Notes under the pieces: model-generated
Told to the model about the DNA's origin: nothing
Seen by the model: only the letters and a program-made list of their open reading frames with translations
The model's database searches: none
Assembly (NCBI GenBank): GCA_029262195.1
Contig: JAJCZX010000031.1
Span: forward strand, 1-58,017
Direction: 5' to 3'
Source of the DNA: Gemmatimonadota bacterium
Lineage (GTDB): Bacteria; Gemmatimonadota; Gemmatimonadetes; Gemmatimonadales; GWC2-71-9
DNA: 58,017 nucleotides
Program-made: the position numbers and the translations under genes
Shown: positions 27,346-37,259 of the stretch, piece after piece
How positions within the stretch are numbered: the first letter of the stretch is position 1
Layout: each line of letters begins with the position of its first letter

Positions 27346-27406
27346 GCCCCCGGAAAGGACTTTCCCGTGGCTCCATGCATCCATTACCGAGAGGAACGTG
27401 GTTTAA

Positions 27407-27613
27407 TTGATCGAGATCAAACTGGAAGAAGGCGACAGAGTAGAATGGGCGCTAAAGGCTTTCAAGAGGAAAGTCCTTCGCTCCGGGATACTCAAAGACC
27501 TGCGCAAAAAGCGGTATTACGTCAAGCCAAGTCAGGCTAAGCGCCTCAAGGCTGCCGCTGCCAGGCGTCGTCGTCGTTCAGACGCTCGTCGCGCCGCTCG
27601 CGCAACGACATAG
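27407..27613 (+). CDS. rpsU: 30S ribosomal protein S21 (bS21)
   Basis: 68 residues from a TTG start. The family pattern is clear: IEIKLEEGDRVEWALKAFKR, VLRSGILKDLRKKRYY and KPSQAKRLKA, with an Arg-rich tail (ARRRRRSDARRAARATT). It binds the small subunit near the 3' end of 16S rRNA and helps initiation. It stands alone between a candidate attenuator and a strong terminator. Confidence 0.96.
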   Translation: MIEIKLEEGDRVEWALKAFKRKVLRSGILKDLRKKRYYVKPSQAKRLKAAAARRRRRSDARRAARATT

Positions 27614-27650
27614 TCTCAAGAGATTCCGCCGCACGGCGGACTTTACCAAA

Positions 27651-27687
27651 AACGATCGGAGTTTTTTAACTCCGGTCGTTTTTTTTT
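27651..27687. terminator. Bidirectional terminator after rpsU
   Basis: AACGATCGGAGTT / AACTCCGGTCGTT with one G-U pair, followed by nine Ts. On the opposite strand the same stem is followed by TTTTTGG, so it can also end the convergent amidohydrolase transcript. Confidence 0.93.
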
Positions 27688-29335
27688 AAGGCGTATTCGA
27701 GAAAACGACCCGACCACCCACGATTGTGGTAACCACCGCCGCATCCCGGATTTGTTGGGGAGGAATGGTCGTAAGGTCGCGATCAACGATCACAAGATCG
27801 GCTAGCTTGCCCACTTCGAGGCTTCCAAGCCTTTCTTCGCCGAACGCGGCGTAGGCTGCATCGATGGTGTATGCCCGGAGAGCTTCTTCAACGGTAATCT
27901 TTTGTTCAGGCACCCACCCGTCAGGATTCGCACCGTCGAGAGTGCGGCGAGTCACCGCAGCGTAAATGCCTTCTAGAGGAGTTGGAGGTGCCACCGACCA
28001 GTCGCTTCCAAAAGCAAGGCGCCCTCCGGCATCAATGAATGACCGAAAAGCATAGGTGGTCTGAATCCGCTCGGTTCCGATGACTCTTTCAGCCCAACGC
28101 CCATCGTCGATGGCGTGATAGGGCTGCACGCTAGCAATCACATCTAGCGCCGCGAATCGCAAAAAATCGGAAGGAGCCACGTGCTGTGCGTGTTCAATTC
28201 GGAATCTCCGGTCACGCGGCCCGTTTTCTCGAGCAACACTGGCAAAGATATCCAGCTGGGTTGAAATTGCCCTGTCGCCGATGGCATGCACCAGTAGTTG
28301 CAGACCGGAAGAATCGGCTCCCAAGGCCCAGCGAAAAAGATCGTCCACGGCGCTAACAAAAAACCCGGAGTCGGCCGGAACGTCGCTGAAGGGTTCAAAG
28401 AACGCCGCGGTGTGAGATCCGAGTGATCCGTCGACATACCCCTTCAGGGCTCCGAGCTTTAACCAATCGTCACCTCGTCCGTCGACCGCCACCTTATCTC
28501 GCAGGCGCTCCCATGACGACAATGGGACTGCGGCATAAACTCTCGTTGAAAGACCGCCCGATCGGTACGCCCGCTCAAAAACACCAAGATCATCCCATGT
28601 CCCAACATGGTGGACCATCGTCACCCCTTGAGCGGAAACAAATTCCATCGCCACCCTTAGAGCCCGTTGTTTTTCTCCTTCCGGCGGCTCCGGCACCGCC
28701 GCAAAAATCTTCTCTCCCGCGTTGTCCTTGAAGATCCCTGTCATCGAGCCATCGCGATTGCGCACTATCGTTCCGCCTTCGGGAGTCTCCATCCGGCGGT
28801 CGATACCGGCTGCGTCAAGGGCAACCGTGTTGCCCAGAGCCATATGACCGTCCAGTCGAGATACCAAGACCGGATTGTTGGGCGTGACGGAATCAATCCA
28901 ATCCCTCCTGGGTAACTCGCCTCCCCACCGCTCATGGTCCCAACTACCACCGGTTATCCAGACACCCGGTTCGACCGTTTTGGCGAATTCGCCTATCCGT
29001 CTAATGAATTCTTCGGGCGAGTCCGCGTCGCGCAACTGGACTGAGCTCAGTCCGAACCCACCCCCCAGAAAATGGATGTGCGAATCGATGAAACCGGGCA
29101 GAACCATTTTCCCCGAAGCATCCACGACTTCTGTCTCTGCTCCAACAAAGCGATTCGCTACACGGTTCGACCCCACGAACACAATGGAATCGCCGGAAAC
29201 TGCCACAGCCTGAGCCCAGGGTTGTTCTGTATTGCCCGTCCAAACTCGTCCACCGCTCAATACCAGATCGGCCGGTGGAGAGGGGGGAGCACATCCAGAC
29301 ACCCAAAAAACAGAGACAACCACGAGGCTCCTCAT
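27686..29335 (-). CDS. Amidohydrolase 3 family lipoprotein (YtcJ-like)
   Basis: About 549 residues from the ATG at 29335, chosen because it begins a short lipoprotein signal (RSLVVVSVFWVSGC, Cys at the anchor point); an ATG 24 codons upstream (29407) is also possible. The metal motif DSHIHFLGGG comes at the start of the barrel, QLLVHAIGDRAI and RIEHAQHVAPSD follow, and FGSDWSVAPPTPLEGI supplies the last metal Asp. The beta-sandwich at the C-terminus ends GSLEVGKLADLVIVDRDL. It hydrolyses an unknown amide or cyclic substrate in the periplasm. Confidence 0.9.
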   Translation of the reverse strand: MRSLVVVSVFWVSGCAPPSPPADLVLSGGRVWTGNTEQPWAQAVAVSGDSIVFVGSNRVANRFVGAETEVVDASGKMVLPGFIDSHIHFLGGGFGLSSVQLRDADSPEEFIRRIGEFAKTVEPGVWITGGSWDHERWGGELPRRDWIDSVTPNNPVLVSRLDGHMALGNTVALDAAGIDRRMETPEGGTIVRNRDGSMTGIFKDNAGEKIFAAVPEPPEGEKQRALRVAMEFVSAQGVTMVHHVGTWDDLGVFERAYRSGGLSTRVYAAVPLSSWERLRDKVAVDGRGDDWLKLGALKGYVDGSLGSHTAAFFEPFSDVPADSGFFVSAVDDLFRWALGADSSGLQLLVHAIGDRAISTQLDIFASVARENGPRDRRFRIEHAQHVAPSDFLRFAALDVIASVQPYHAIDDGRWAERVIGTERIQTTYAFRSFIDAGGRLAFGSDWSVAPPTPLEGIYAAVTRRTLDGANPDGWVPEQKITVEEALRAYTIDAAYAAFGEERLGSLEVGKLADLVIVDRDLTTIPPQQIRDAAVVTTIVGGRVVFSNTP

Positions 29336-29439
29336 AGCGTTACGCTGTGTCGGTGAGGGACGACGCACATTAGATTGGGAGGACGGTGACGGAAAGCTGT
29401 TAGTCATATGTCAAAAGTAATCGAGAGGTCTCAAGAATA

Positions 29440-30498
29440 ATGATCCGAAATTCGTCCACCCCGACGGAAGTTGGAACGCGGCAACTACCTGCCAGATCCG
29501 AGATCCACAACATGCTGGCACCCTACAGCAAAGCCTCCGTCGCTGGCGCCACTTTCCAGCTGGTCACGACCTCCCTTCTGTACATGGCCGGTTGGGCGGC
29601 AATGTATGCCAGCCTGAGCTTTGGTTACTGGCTCACTCTGTTGATCGCAATTCCGACGGCCTGCTTCGAGATCCGCCTGTTCATTTTTCAGCACGACTGC
29701 GGCCACGGGTCTTTTTTGCCATCGCAAAAAATGAATGATGCTATCGGTTCAATTCTCGGCCTGGTCACCTTGATGCCATACCTTTACTGGCGGAAAACCC
29801 ATGCGATCCACCACGCAACCTCTGGTAATCTCGAAAAGAGGGGCTTTGGAGATGTGACGACGATTACGGTAGCGGAGTATATGGCCCTCGATTGGCGCGG
29901 CAAGATTGCGTATCGCGTTTACCGCAATCCCATGACGATCTTGTTGTTCGGGCCACTATACCAATTTGTGCTGAAGCACAGATTGCCATTGGACCTGCCG
30001 AGGAGCTGGAAACGTGAGTGGCGGAGCATCCACAAAAACAACGCGGCGATCGCAGCGGTGTTTGTCTTCGCCTGGGCTACGATTGGACTCAAAGCATTCT
30101 TGCTGATACAACTTCCTATCGTGCTTTTTGGCGGTACGCTAGGTGTTTTTCTCTTCTACGTCCAGCACCAATACGAGGGTACCTACTGGAGAAACGAAAC
30201 CGACTGGGATTATTACGAAGCCGGGTTGCTGGGGAGTTCCTATTTGAAGTTACCCAAAATTGGTCACTGGTTTACGGGCAATATCGGTTACCACCATATC
30301 CATCACGTTAGCAGCAAGATCCCGAACTACCGATTGGCGAGTTGCTACAACGACAACGTCCCGCTGCAAAACGCCCCAAGCCTGTCGATCCTGGCAGCCA
30401 TCAAAACGCTGGTACTGTGTCTGTGGGACGAAGAAACAAAACGTCTGGTGAGTTTTCGGGAGCTAAAACGCAAAACGAGAGCGGTGCCGGAAGCATAA
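29440..30498 (+). CDS. Membrane fatty acid desaturase (acyl-lipid, FADS family)
   Basis: 352 residues with hydrophobic helix pairs. The three His boxes of the di-iron site are HDCGHG (near residue 87), HAIHHA (near 122) and HHIHHV (near 287). It introduces cis double bonds into acyl chains of membrane lipids with O2 and an electron donor, mostly the omega-6/delta-12 type by similarity. This implies an aerobic cell that adjusts membrane fluidity. It is divergent from the amidohydrolase gene. Confidence 0.93.
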   Translation: MIRNSSTPTEVGTRQLPARSEIHNMLAPYSKASVAGATFQLVTTSLLYMAGWAAMYASLSFGYWLTLLIAIPTACFEIRLFIFQHDCGHGSFLPSQKMNDAIGSILGLVTLMPYLYWRKTHAIHHATSGNLEKRGFGDVTTITVAEYMALDWRGKIAYRVYRNPMTILLFGPLYQFVLKHRLPLDLPRSWKREWRSIHKNNAAIAAVFVFAWATIGLKAFLLIQLPIVLFGGTLGVFLFYVQHQYEGTYWRNETDWDYYEAGLLGSSYLKLPKIGHWFTGNIGYHHIHHVSSKIPNYRLASCYNDNVPLQNAPSLSILAAIKTLVLCLWDEETKRLVSFRELKRKTRAVPEA

Positions 30499-30564
30499 CC
30501 GGGGAAGAGCATAGCACACCCTGGATCGTAGTTGTGTTAAAGATCTGTATGGAGAGGGGTCGTC

Positions 30565-31593
30565 ATGCCGTTAAATGCCAGAGAACTTGCTGACCTAACG
30601 CGGGCTGGCGTCATTGATGAGACCACAGCAACTCGCATAACCGAGTTCTTCGAAGATGCGGGTAAGCCGTCCCTTACCCTGGACATCACCCATGGCGCCT
30701 ATGTTCTGGGCTCAATCCTGGTGCTGTGGGCCATGGGGTGGTTTATGACCGAGTCGTTTGATCGGTTTGGCGGATTTTTCCTGGCTGCGATTGCTGCAGC
30801 ATACGGTATTGTATTTACTCTTGCCGCCAATACCCTTTGGACCAAACGAAATCTTAAACTCCCCGGAGGGATCCTTTCCACGCTTGCCGCTGGCATGATT
30901 CCTCTGGCAACTTTTGGAATTCTTTCTGGCCTGGGCATCTGGCCCGACTGGGACCCCGAAAACCGCATTGAATTCTTAAAGGCAGTAAGGCAACCGCGGA
31001 TAATCGTGGAGGTAGCAGGGATCTTGGCCGCAGTGATAGCCATACGTCTGCGACCGTTTGCGCTCCTCGCCGTGCCCCTCGGCTACGCCCTTTGGGGTAT
31101 GTCTATCGACGTCGCGGTACTGGTATCAGATCCTCCTGCCGGAGCCTTCGACCACTGGGTGAACTTTGAGATCACATTCCTATTCGGATTGGGGGTCATT
31201 GCGGTGGCTTACCTTTACGACCGACGAACGAGAGCCGATTACGCGGGCTGGCTATACGCTTCAGGCGCGCTGTCATGCTTCGGAACGTTTTCTCTAACGG
31301 GAGCGGACAACTGGTCATACCCTACGATCGCTATCCTTGGCATCCTGGCCGGTATCTTACTCGAGCGAGCAGTTCTCACCGTCTTCGGACTCCTGGGAGT
31401 GTTGGGATATCTGGGTTACCTCGCGTCCACTGTGTTCGGAGATTCCGTGTTCTTCCCCTTGTCGCTGATTGCGATAGGAATCGCGATAATTGGAGCGGGG
31501 GTGTGGTACCGAGCGAACCGAGAAGAGATCGAAGACAAAATGGTCAACGCCATTCCCGAAAAATTGCGAACCAGCCTGCCCAGGTTCCGGTAG
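30565..31593 (+). CDS. DUF2157-type polytopic membrane protein
   Basis: 342 residues. The N-terminal 35 residues are cytoplasmic (NARELADLTRAGVIDETTATRITEF), the start expected for DUF2157, then about ten hydrophobic helices follow. There are no enzyme motifs. It starts with a GGAG site 66 bases after the desaturase gene and may be cotranscribed with it. Function unknown. Confidence 0.8.
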   Translation: MPLNARELADLTRAGVIDETTATRITEFFEDAGKPSLTLDITHGAYVLGSILVLWAMGWFMTESFDRFGGFFLAAIAAAYGIVFTLAANTLWTKRNLKLPGGILSTLAAGMIPLATFGILSGLGIWPDWDPENRIEFLKAVRQPRIIVEVAGILAAVIAIRLRPFALLAVPLGYALWGMSIDVAVLVSDPPAGAFDHWVNFEITFLFGLGVIAVAYLYDRRTRADYAGWLYASGALSCFGTFSLTGADNWSYPTIAILGILAGILLERAVLTVFGLLGVLGYLGYLASTVFGDSVFFPLSLIAIGIAIIGAGVWYRANREEIEDKMVNAIPEKLRTSLPRFR

Positions 31594-31597
31594 TTAT

Positions 31598-32098
31598 CTA
31601 CCGATAGTTTCCGAAATTCAACTCGTAACCGAAGTCTTCCGCCTTTAAAAATGCGATGACTTCCTGAAGTTGATTGAGCGAAGGGCTCGTTGCGCGCAAC
31701 TCTTCACCCTGAATGGCAATCTGAACCTTCTTGAATTTCTGGTTTTTGACCGCTTTTACTATTTCACGGGCGGTATCCGACGGAATCCCCTGGGCTAGCG
31801 TCAACTCCTGTTTAGAACGTCCACCCCCGATCTGTTCTACGTCACCTTCTTTAACGTTCTTCAGAGAAACTTTTCGGGCAAGGAATTTGGTCTGCAAAAT
31901 GTCAAAAAGAGCTTTCACTTTGTAATCGTCATCAGCCTCGAGGGTAATCTTGGCCCCTTCGCGGTCGAACTCGTACCTGCAGTCGGTACCCTTAAAGTCG
32001 TAGCGCTGTTGGATTTCTTTCCGCGCTTGATTGACGGCGTTGTCGACTTCCTGCATATCGACTCCGGTTGTTATGTCAAAAGAAGATGATTTGGCCAT
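31598..32098 (-). CDS. yajQ: YajQ-family nucleotide-binding protein
   Basis: 166 residues, the normal size. It begins MAKSSSFDITTGVDMQEVDNA and holds the QRYDFKGT motif, KVSLKNV and the second half KKVQIAIQGEELRATSP. YajQ proteins have two RNP-like folds and in some bacteria bind cyclic di-GMP. It is cytoplasmic and convergent with the DUF2157 gene, only five bases apart. Confidence 0.95.
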   Translation of the reverse strand: MAKSSSFDITTGVDMQEVDNAVNQARKEIQQRYDFKGTDCRYEFDREGAKITLEADDDYKVKALFDILQTKFLARKVSLKNVKEGDVEQIGGGRSKQELTLAQGIPSDTAREIVKAVKNQKFKKVQIAIQGEELRATSPSLNQLQEVIAFLKAEDFGYELNFGNYR

Positions 32099-32151
32099 CG
32101 TCGTATATCACCATTCGCCCGCAGGCAAAAAACATTTCCCGGACGCGCGTT

Positions 32152-32622
32152 TCAAGGCACGCCCCTTCCAAGATTTTGGACTACTTCTGTGTAATTTAGC
32201 ACGCCGACCCTCACAACGGCATCCGGAGCCGAGGAAAACCGTAGCGTGATATCAATCGTATCGCCAGACACCAGAGGGGCGAGCAGGTCGAATAACATAA
32301 TGTGAAACCCACCGGGCTCTAAGTCCACTCGTCCTCCTGCGGCGACCGGGATCGATGTGACCTGTTGCATACCCCCCTGGACATGGTGCATTTCCGCTCG
32401 GGCACCACTGTCAGCCAGAACTACGTCTACAATGGAATCCGGAACGTTTTGTTTGTTGACAAGACTGAAGAAAACAGTTGCCAAATCTGGAGCTGGTGAG
32501 GCGGGTGCAAAAGCATTATACACCACCAGTCCATCGTTCTCGAAACTCACAATCGGGCCACCGGCTCCGTCGGCGCAGCTAATTAATCCAAGTGCGACTA
32601 TGCTGAGGGCTCTAATTTTCAT
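32152..32622 (-). CDS. Periplasmic copper chaperone PCu(A)C, lipoprotein
   Basis: About 156 residues from the ATG at 32622, seven codons inside the longest frame, because it starts the lipoprotein signal KIRALSIVALGLISC. The copper ligands are AEMHHVQGGM and GGFHIMLFDL, the H-M...H-M pattern of PCu(A)C. These proteins deliver Cu(I) to the Cu-A site of cytochrome c oxidase, so the cell probably has an aa3-type oxidase. The gene is alone, with no SCO protein beside it. Confidence 0.9.
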   Translation of the reverse strand: MKIRALSIVALGLISCADGAGGPIVSFENDGLVVYNAFAPASPAPDLATVFFSLVNKQNVPDSIVDVVLADSGARAEMHHVQGGMQQVTSIPVAAGGRVDLEPGGFHIMLFDLLAPLVSGDTIDITLRFSSAPDAVVRVGVLNYTEVVQNLGRGVP

Positions 32623-32683
32623 TGGGTAAAAATAAATCATCACACGCTTTCAAAAGCTAATTTTCTGCCACCTCGTCAAGAAA

Positions 32684-32717
32684 CAAAAAAAGGACCCGGG
32701 GTGTGCCCCGGGCCCTT
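32684..32717 (-). terminator. Terminator of the DUF4384 gene
   Basis: On the minus strand the stem CCCGGGG / CCCCGGG, extended by GG/CC after one mismatch, has a four-base loop and is followed by seven or more Ts. Confidence 0.88.
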
Positions 32718-32744
32718 CCTAACTCAAGAGAAAGCGAAGTCGTC

Positions 32745-34316
32745 CTAACCGGGCCTCCGACCGCTGCCACTGGACCGCCGTGGGGCGCTACGTCCCGAAG
32801 ATCTTGACGGCGCTGGTCGCGCTGACGATCTACCGCTCGACGGCCGCGGAGCGGACCGAGTGGTCGATCTCGGCCTCGAAGCACCTGCGGAAGCCGACCT
32901 GCGTGGCGCCGACGGTCTCGAGTTAGTCGTCCGCGGACGAGCACTCGGCGTGGCCTGGCGACGCGGCGGGCTTGACGCCCTGGCTGACCCACTGGATGAC
33001 CCACTTCTACGACGTGTCAGATTGCCCGAGTTACTCCGCGGACTAGGCGTGGGCCTAACCCTATCCGGCAACCTGCGGCGAGGGGTGCTCACCTCTTCCC
33101 TCGCCACACGTCGGTTCTGTTCATTTACGTTTTGTCGACGCGGCGTAGCGTTGTTGGTCCCCGAGTTAGTCGTCGTTGTTGTCCTACGACGAGGTGTCCC
33201 GTTGTTTCTCCCAGAATTGGCCGTCGACCCTGTGGTAGTCGCCCTGCGACGCGGCGTGGAATTAGCAGGAGCAGCAGCCGTACCGCCGTCTCGCGTACCC
33301 CCCCTTGCTACGGGGCTGCGCCTAACCGGACTGCCCGAAGTAGTTGTTCTTCGGCCGGGCACCCCGTTGCTGCGGGGGTTCACGGCTGGCGAACCAGACG
33401 ATCCCACGGTCCTGCGACCCTGGATGCCGCCCCCGTTCGGTTGTGAGTGTCGCACGACTCCCTGATAACCGGAGAGGGCACGTTGCGTCACGCGCCTGGC
33501 CCCGTGATTGTGTCGGTAGTGACCCGAGTCGTAGCGGTAACGATATATGGAGCCGTAACCGTAATAGTACGGGATACTGCCGGTGTAGTAACCGTAGTGG
33601 TAATAGTCATTGTGGTAGTAATGCCCGTTGCTTCCCAGAATGATAGTCACCCCGACCCGGCGGCAGTCGTAGTCATACACGTAGCTTGGGCGCAACCCCC
33701 AGAACGCGCGATACACATGGCAATCATGGTAGCGCGGCGCCGAGTAATATCTGTACGTATTGGCATAGTACCGTTCGTTGCGCTCGTCCACGGAATAGGC
33801 GATGGATTGATAGTTGAAGTCTTCGCTATCGGGTGCGAGAATATCGTCCATGAAATGGGCGAACGTATCATACGGATCCCTGTCTTCTTCGCCCTCATTT
33901 TCGAAATCGAGAAGGTGGTAATCCCACACAGGCCCGTTCGTAAAACTGCCGTAACCGAAAGGCTGAGCGCTTGCTACCGCAAACACGTAGCCATGCCCCG
34001 GCTCATCGTGAATCCGATAGTCGTTGCGACCATATTGGATCACTTCGTACTCAGAACCGCCAGCTACGTAGTTGTTCTCGACCGGAGTCTCGGGAAACAA
34101 GATCCGGACATTACCCTCGGTCGTGACGCGAACAACGGTGACGTATGCGTCACGATTGGCTTCGAAGAATATCCGCATCCGATCGCCCTGCTCGTAGGAA
34201 CCGTGGTCATTCAGCCAAACTTGAACGGCAGGAGCGTTCGAGGCCTGACCACTCTGGGCCGCAGCCATCGTCGGCGCAAACACGGCCAATGTCGGAATGA
34301 GGATTTTCGCAATCAT
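32745..34316 (-). CDS. Exported DUF4384-like protein with basic low-complexity tail
   Basis: 523 residues from the ATG at 34316, chosen for its signal peptide (IAKILIPTLAVFAPTMAAAQ) and AGAGGTG-like ribosome site; the open frame continues 33 codons upstream. Residues 28-125 match a DUF4384-type beta domain (VWLNDHGSYEQGDRMRIFFE, RILFPETPVENNYV). Residues 180-270 are Tyr/His-rich (for example HYYHNDYYHYGYY). The last 250 residues are a disordered-looking run of Arg, Ser, Thr, Pro, Ala and Gly with almost no acidic residues, in units like TPRRR and NSGTNNATPRR. It may coat the cell surface or bind polyanions; that is inference only. Confidence 0.8.
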   Translation of the reverse strand: MIAKILIPTLAVFAPTMAAAQSGQASNAPAVQVWLNDHGSYEQGDRMRIFFEANRDAYVTVVRVTTEGNVRILFPETPVENNYVAGGSEYEVIQYGRNDYRIHDEPGHGYVFAVASAQPFGYGSFTNGPVWDYHLLDFENEGEEDRDPYDTFAHFMDDILAPDSEDFNYQSIAYSVDERNERYYANTYRYYSAPRYHDCHVYRAFWGLRPSYVYDYDCRRVGVTIILGSNGHYYHNDYYHYGYYTGSIPYYYGYGSIYRYRYDSGHYRHNHGARRVTQRALSGYQGVVRHSQPNGGGIQGRRTVGSSGSPAVNPRSNGVPGRRTTTSGSPVRRSPVARGGTRDGGTAAAPANSTPRRRATTTGSTANSGRNNGTPRRRTTTTTNSGTNNATPRRQNVNEQNRRVAREEVSTPRRRLPDRVRPTPSPRSNSGNLTRRRSGSSSGSARASSPPRRQATPSARPRTTNSRPSAPRRSASAGASRPRSTTRSAPRPSSGRSSARPAPSRSSGRSAPRRSSGSGRRPG

Positions 34317-34574
34317 TTTACACCTCTTTTCAGCTACTCTGCCCCTCGGATTGATCCGGAAACCGTTCCCGAAGGGCCACTTCGGCATTTCTTGCCGCCT
34401 GTCGGCATTATACAAAGCAGGTAGCGTGCCAGATATCTGAAGTCTCGTAACTCATTGCAATTTAATGTATTACAACACCAGGCGGCACCGTTGGATGTCA
34501 CCTGTATGAGACAGGGTGGCAGAAGGGAGGACATGCTGAGACGGGGGCCTGGGGCCCCGCCCGCGACAGGAAAA

Positions 34575-37259
34575 CTATTCGGTTCTCAGAGTTTCGATTG
34601 GATCCACCCGGGTGGCTCTTCTGGCCGGAATGAAGCTGGCGATAAGGCCCGATGCCAACAGGGTCACAATTACGAAGCCGAAGACAGCCGGATCAAAGGG
34701 ACTCACTCCGAACAGGAAGAACGACAACATCCGTGTAGTAGCAGCTGCGAGGCCGGTTCCCACCAACACCCCTATCAGGGCCAGCGTGGCGCCTTTGGCC
34801 AAAAACATCTTCACAACGTGGCCACTTTTGGCGCCAAGAGCCATGCGTACACCAATCTCCTGGGTGCGCTGAGAAACCGCATAGGCCATAACACCGTATA
34901 CACCCACGATCGACAGACTCAAGGCTAGACCAGCCAAAACAAGCATGATCTTCACCATTACTCCGTTCCCTGCATCCTGGAGGTCCATAAACTCGCCGAG
35001 CGACCCGACGCTCCACATGGGAAGGTTTGGATCAATCGCAGCTATCCGATCCAAAACCTGAGGGGCCGTCTGCATCGGCTCTCTCCCGGTCCGAACCAGC
35101 ATGCTCATAAACCGTTGCGGAGTCTGCTGACCGGAGAAGAAAACCATTGATCGGATGTCCTGGTCGACATCGGCGAAATTTTCGACAACCCCGATCACCT
35201 CGGACGGCCCATCAGTGAAAAGAACCGTTTGCCCAAGAGCGCCGCCATCGGGCCAATGGTCTTCAGCCATTTTTTTGTTGATGATGATCGCCGACGCAGA
35301 GGTAGGCGTTTCGGTCGCAGAAAATGTGCGACCCTGAAGAATGGGCACTCCGAGAGCCTGGAAATATTCACCGTCAATCCACCGGGCAGAAACGATGGGG
35401 CGGTCGTTGCCCGCTACGTCATCTCCTGGCATCGAAAAATACACGGACGAATTCCCGGTTCTGGGGAGACGGTGCACCGCACCCGCAGCGTTCACCCCGG
35501 GGACCGACCTAACCGATTCAAAAAGGGTCGAATAAAACGCGTAGACTTGCTCGTCCTCAACATACACGTTGTCAGGTAAATCGAATCGCATTGTCAGCAC
35601 ATTCTCTGTTTCGAAGCCGTAATCGGAGCTTCTGAGGGTACGGAAGCCTTTGACCAACAGCGACGATGAAACGACCAATACCATCGCCAGCGCCAATTCA
35701 ACCACAACCAGAGTCTGCCGGAGTTTACCGCCCCCACCTGTGTTGGAACGCCCGCCCTCTTTGAGCGACTCTGTGAGATTCGGCCGAGAACTCTGCAGCG
35801 CGGGTAAAAGCCCGAAAATCACGGCAGTAGCCGCTGACGCGATCAGCGTGAACAACACAGCCCGACCGCTAAGAGCGATTTCGTCGGCCCTCGGGAATGT
35901 CGGGGGTATTACTGCAACCAGGCCCTTTACTCCACCCCAGGCTACAAACAACCCGAAGGCTCCGCCGGCCACCGCCAGAAGAAGAGACTCAGTCAAAAGC
36001 TGACTAACGATGCGCAATCTACTGGCCCCGAGGGCGGTCCTGAGGGCCAATTCCCGGGTTCGGCCAGCAGCCCTGGCCAGGATCAAATTTGCCACATTGG
36101 CGCAGGCGATGAGCAACACAAATGCGACGGCGAGGGACGAAACACTGGTACCGGTTTCAAAACCTTCATCAAAAATATCCGCGTGGAGTCCGGTCAATTG
36201 AAAATGGCGTCCTTCGTTTGTCTCCGGGTACGTGGCTTCCAGGGCCGAGGCCACAGAATTCATGTCTTCCTGGGATTGATCAATGGTCACGCCATCCCGC
36301 AGGCGTCCCATGACTCCGAGACCCCGCCACGACCGATCATCAAACTGATTGCGATCAATCGGCACCCAAATGTCCACGGACTGCCTTTGGAACCAGAAGC
36401 CCTCGGGCATCACGCCAACTATTTCATGAGTTCTCCCATCAAGAATCAAGGTTCGGGAGAGAATATCCGGGTCGCCCCCGAAACGGCGCTGCCACAACCG
36501 ATGGCTGATGATTGCGGAGGTTGGCGACTCAGCAAAATCGTCCTCTGGAGCAAAGCCGACCCCTCTGACCGGATCAACGCGCAGAATATCAAAGAAAGCG
36601 TTTGTGACCTTCATTCCATCGGCCCGCTCGGGTTGTTCGTCTCCTGCGAGGTTGAATCCCCACGAATCGTAAACCGCTAAATCAACCGTGCGAGCCTGGG
36701 AACGCGCATCGAGAAAGTCAGGTGCCGATACCGATTGGGTCCAACCACGTTCAGGAACGGTTGTCCGCATAATCACCAGCTGATCCGATTCATCGTAGGG
36801 CAGCGGGGTAAGCATGAAAGTGTCGACAGCTGTGAAAATGGTTGTGTTAGCTCCGATTCCAAGCCCAAGGGTTAAAACAGCAATCGCGGTGAAAGCAGGG
36901 ACCTTGGCCAGGGTTCGAAAAGCAAATCTGAGATCCTGAAGAAATTTTGACATTATTTCTTTCCTGAATGGATTTTCGCGCGGCCCACCTCTTTGGATGG
37001 GGAACCGAGATAGAAGATTTTGAAATTGTCGAGAGCGCAGTTTGGATGAGTTGACTAGCAGATCCCCAACAACTTTTGCCCAAAAAACGAAAAAGCCGCC
37101 GACATGCTTTTTGTAGCGGGGATGGTTCCTTTCCGACCGAAAGAAATCCAACAATTCCGAGCCATAACATTCTCGGAAATCTCTGGGATAGGCCCGCAAA
37201 AGGACGTGAAAAACCAAGTCCCCTGCGGTACGAATCGAAAACCAGCCTCGAATAATCAA
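34575..37259 (-). CDS. MacB-like ABC permease of the ADOP type, copy 1
   Basis: 894 residues with the duplicated FtsX/MacB_PCD layout. An N-terminal prefix of about 95 residues (HVLLRAYPRDFRECYGSEL) is the permease-prefix domain found with PadR regulators. Then come the first helix (LTLGLGIGANTTIFTAVD), a periplasmic domain, two FtsX helical parts ([37 protein letters not shown]) and the end. No ATPase or membrane-fusion gene is near, which is the rule for these orphan permeases. The TTG start overlaps the PadR stop, so the two are one operon. Confidence 0.92.
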   Translation of the reverse strand: MIIRGWFSIRTAGDLVFHVLLRAYPRDFRECYGSELLDFFRSERNHPRYKKHVGGFFVFWAKVVGDLLVNSSKLRSRQFQNLLSRFPIQRGGPRENPFRKEIMSKFLQDLRFAFRTLAKVPAFTAIAVLTLGLGIGANTTIFTAVDTFMLTPLPYDESDQLVIMRTTVPERGWTQSVSAPDFLDARSQARTVDLAVYDSWGFNLAGDEQPERADGMKVTNAFFDILRVDPVRGVGFAPEDDFAESPTSAIISHRLWQRRFGGDPDILSRTLILDGRTHEIVGVMPEGFWFQRQSVDIWVPIDRNQFDDRSWRGLGVMGRLRDGVTIDQSQEDMNSVASALEATYPETNEGRHFQLTGLHADIFDEGFETGTSVSSLAVAFVLLIACANVANLILARAAGRTRELALRTALGASRLRIVSQLLTESLLLAVAGGAFGLFVAWGGVKGLVAVIPPTFPRADEIALSGRAVLFTLIASAATAVIFGLLPALQSSRPNLTESLKEGGRSNTGGGGKLRQTLVVVELALAMVLVVSSSLLVKGFRTLRSSDYGFETENVLTMRFDLPDNVYVEDEQVYAFYSTLFESVRSVPGVNAAGAVHRLPRTGNSSVYFSMPGDDVAGNDRPIVSARWIDGEYFQALGVPILQGRTFSATETPTSASAIIINKKMAEDHWPDGGALGQTVLFTDGPSEVIGVVENFADVDQDIRSMVFFSGQQTPQRFMSMLVRTGREPMQTAPQVLDRIAAIDPNLPMWSVGSLGEFMDLQDAGNGVMVKIMLVLAGLALSLSIVGVYGVMAYAVSQRTQEIGVRMALGAKSGHVVKMFLAKGATLALIGVLVGTGLAAATTRMLSFFLFGVSPFDPAVFGFVIVTLLASGLIASFIPARRATRVDPIETLRTE

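Noticed and set aside
32860..34424. Two plus-strand open frames of about 200 and 325 codons
   Set aside because: They lie opposite the DUF4384 gene and arise from its biased Arg/Ser/Tyr codons; no domain or signal, while the minus-strand frame has a signal peptide, ribosome site and terminator.
34575..37259. Assigning the permease as MacB of a macrolide efflux pump
   Set aside because: No ATPase domain, MacA or outer-membrane partner is present; ADOP-type orphan permease fits better.
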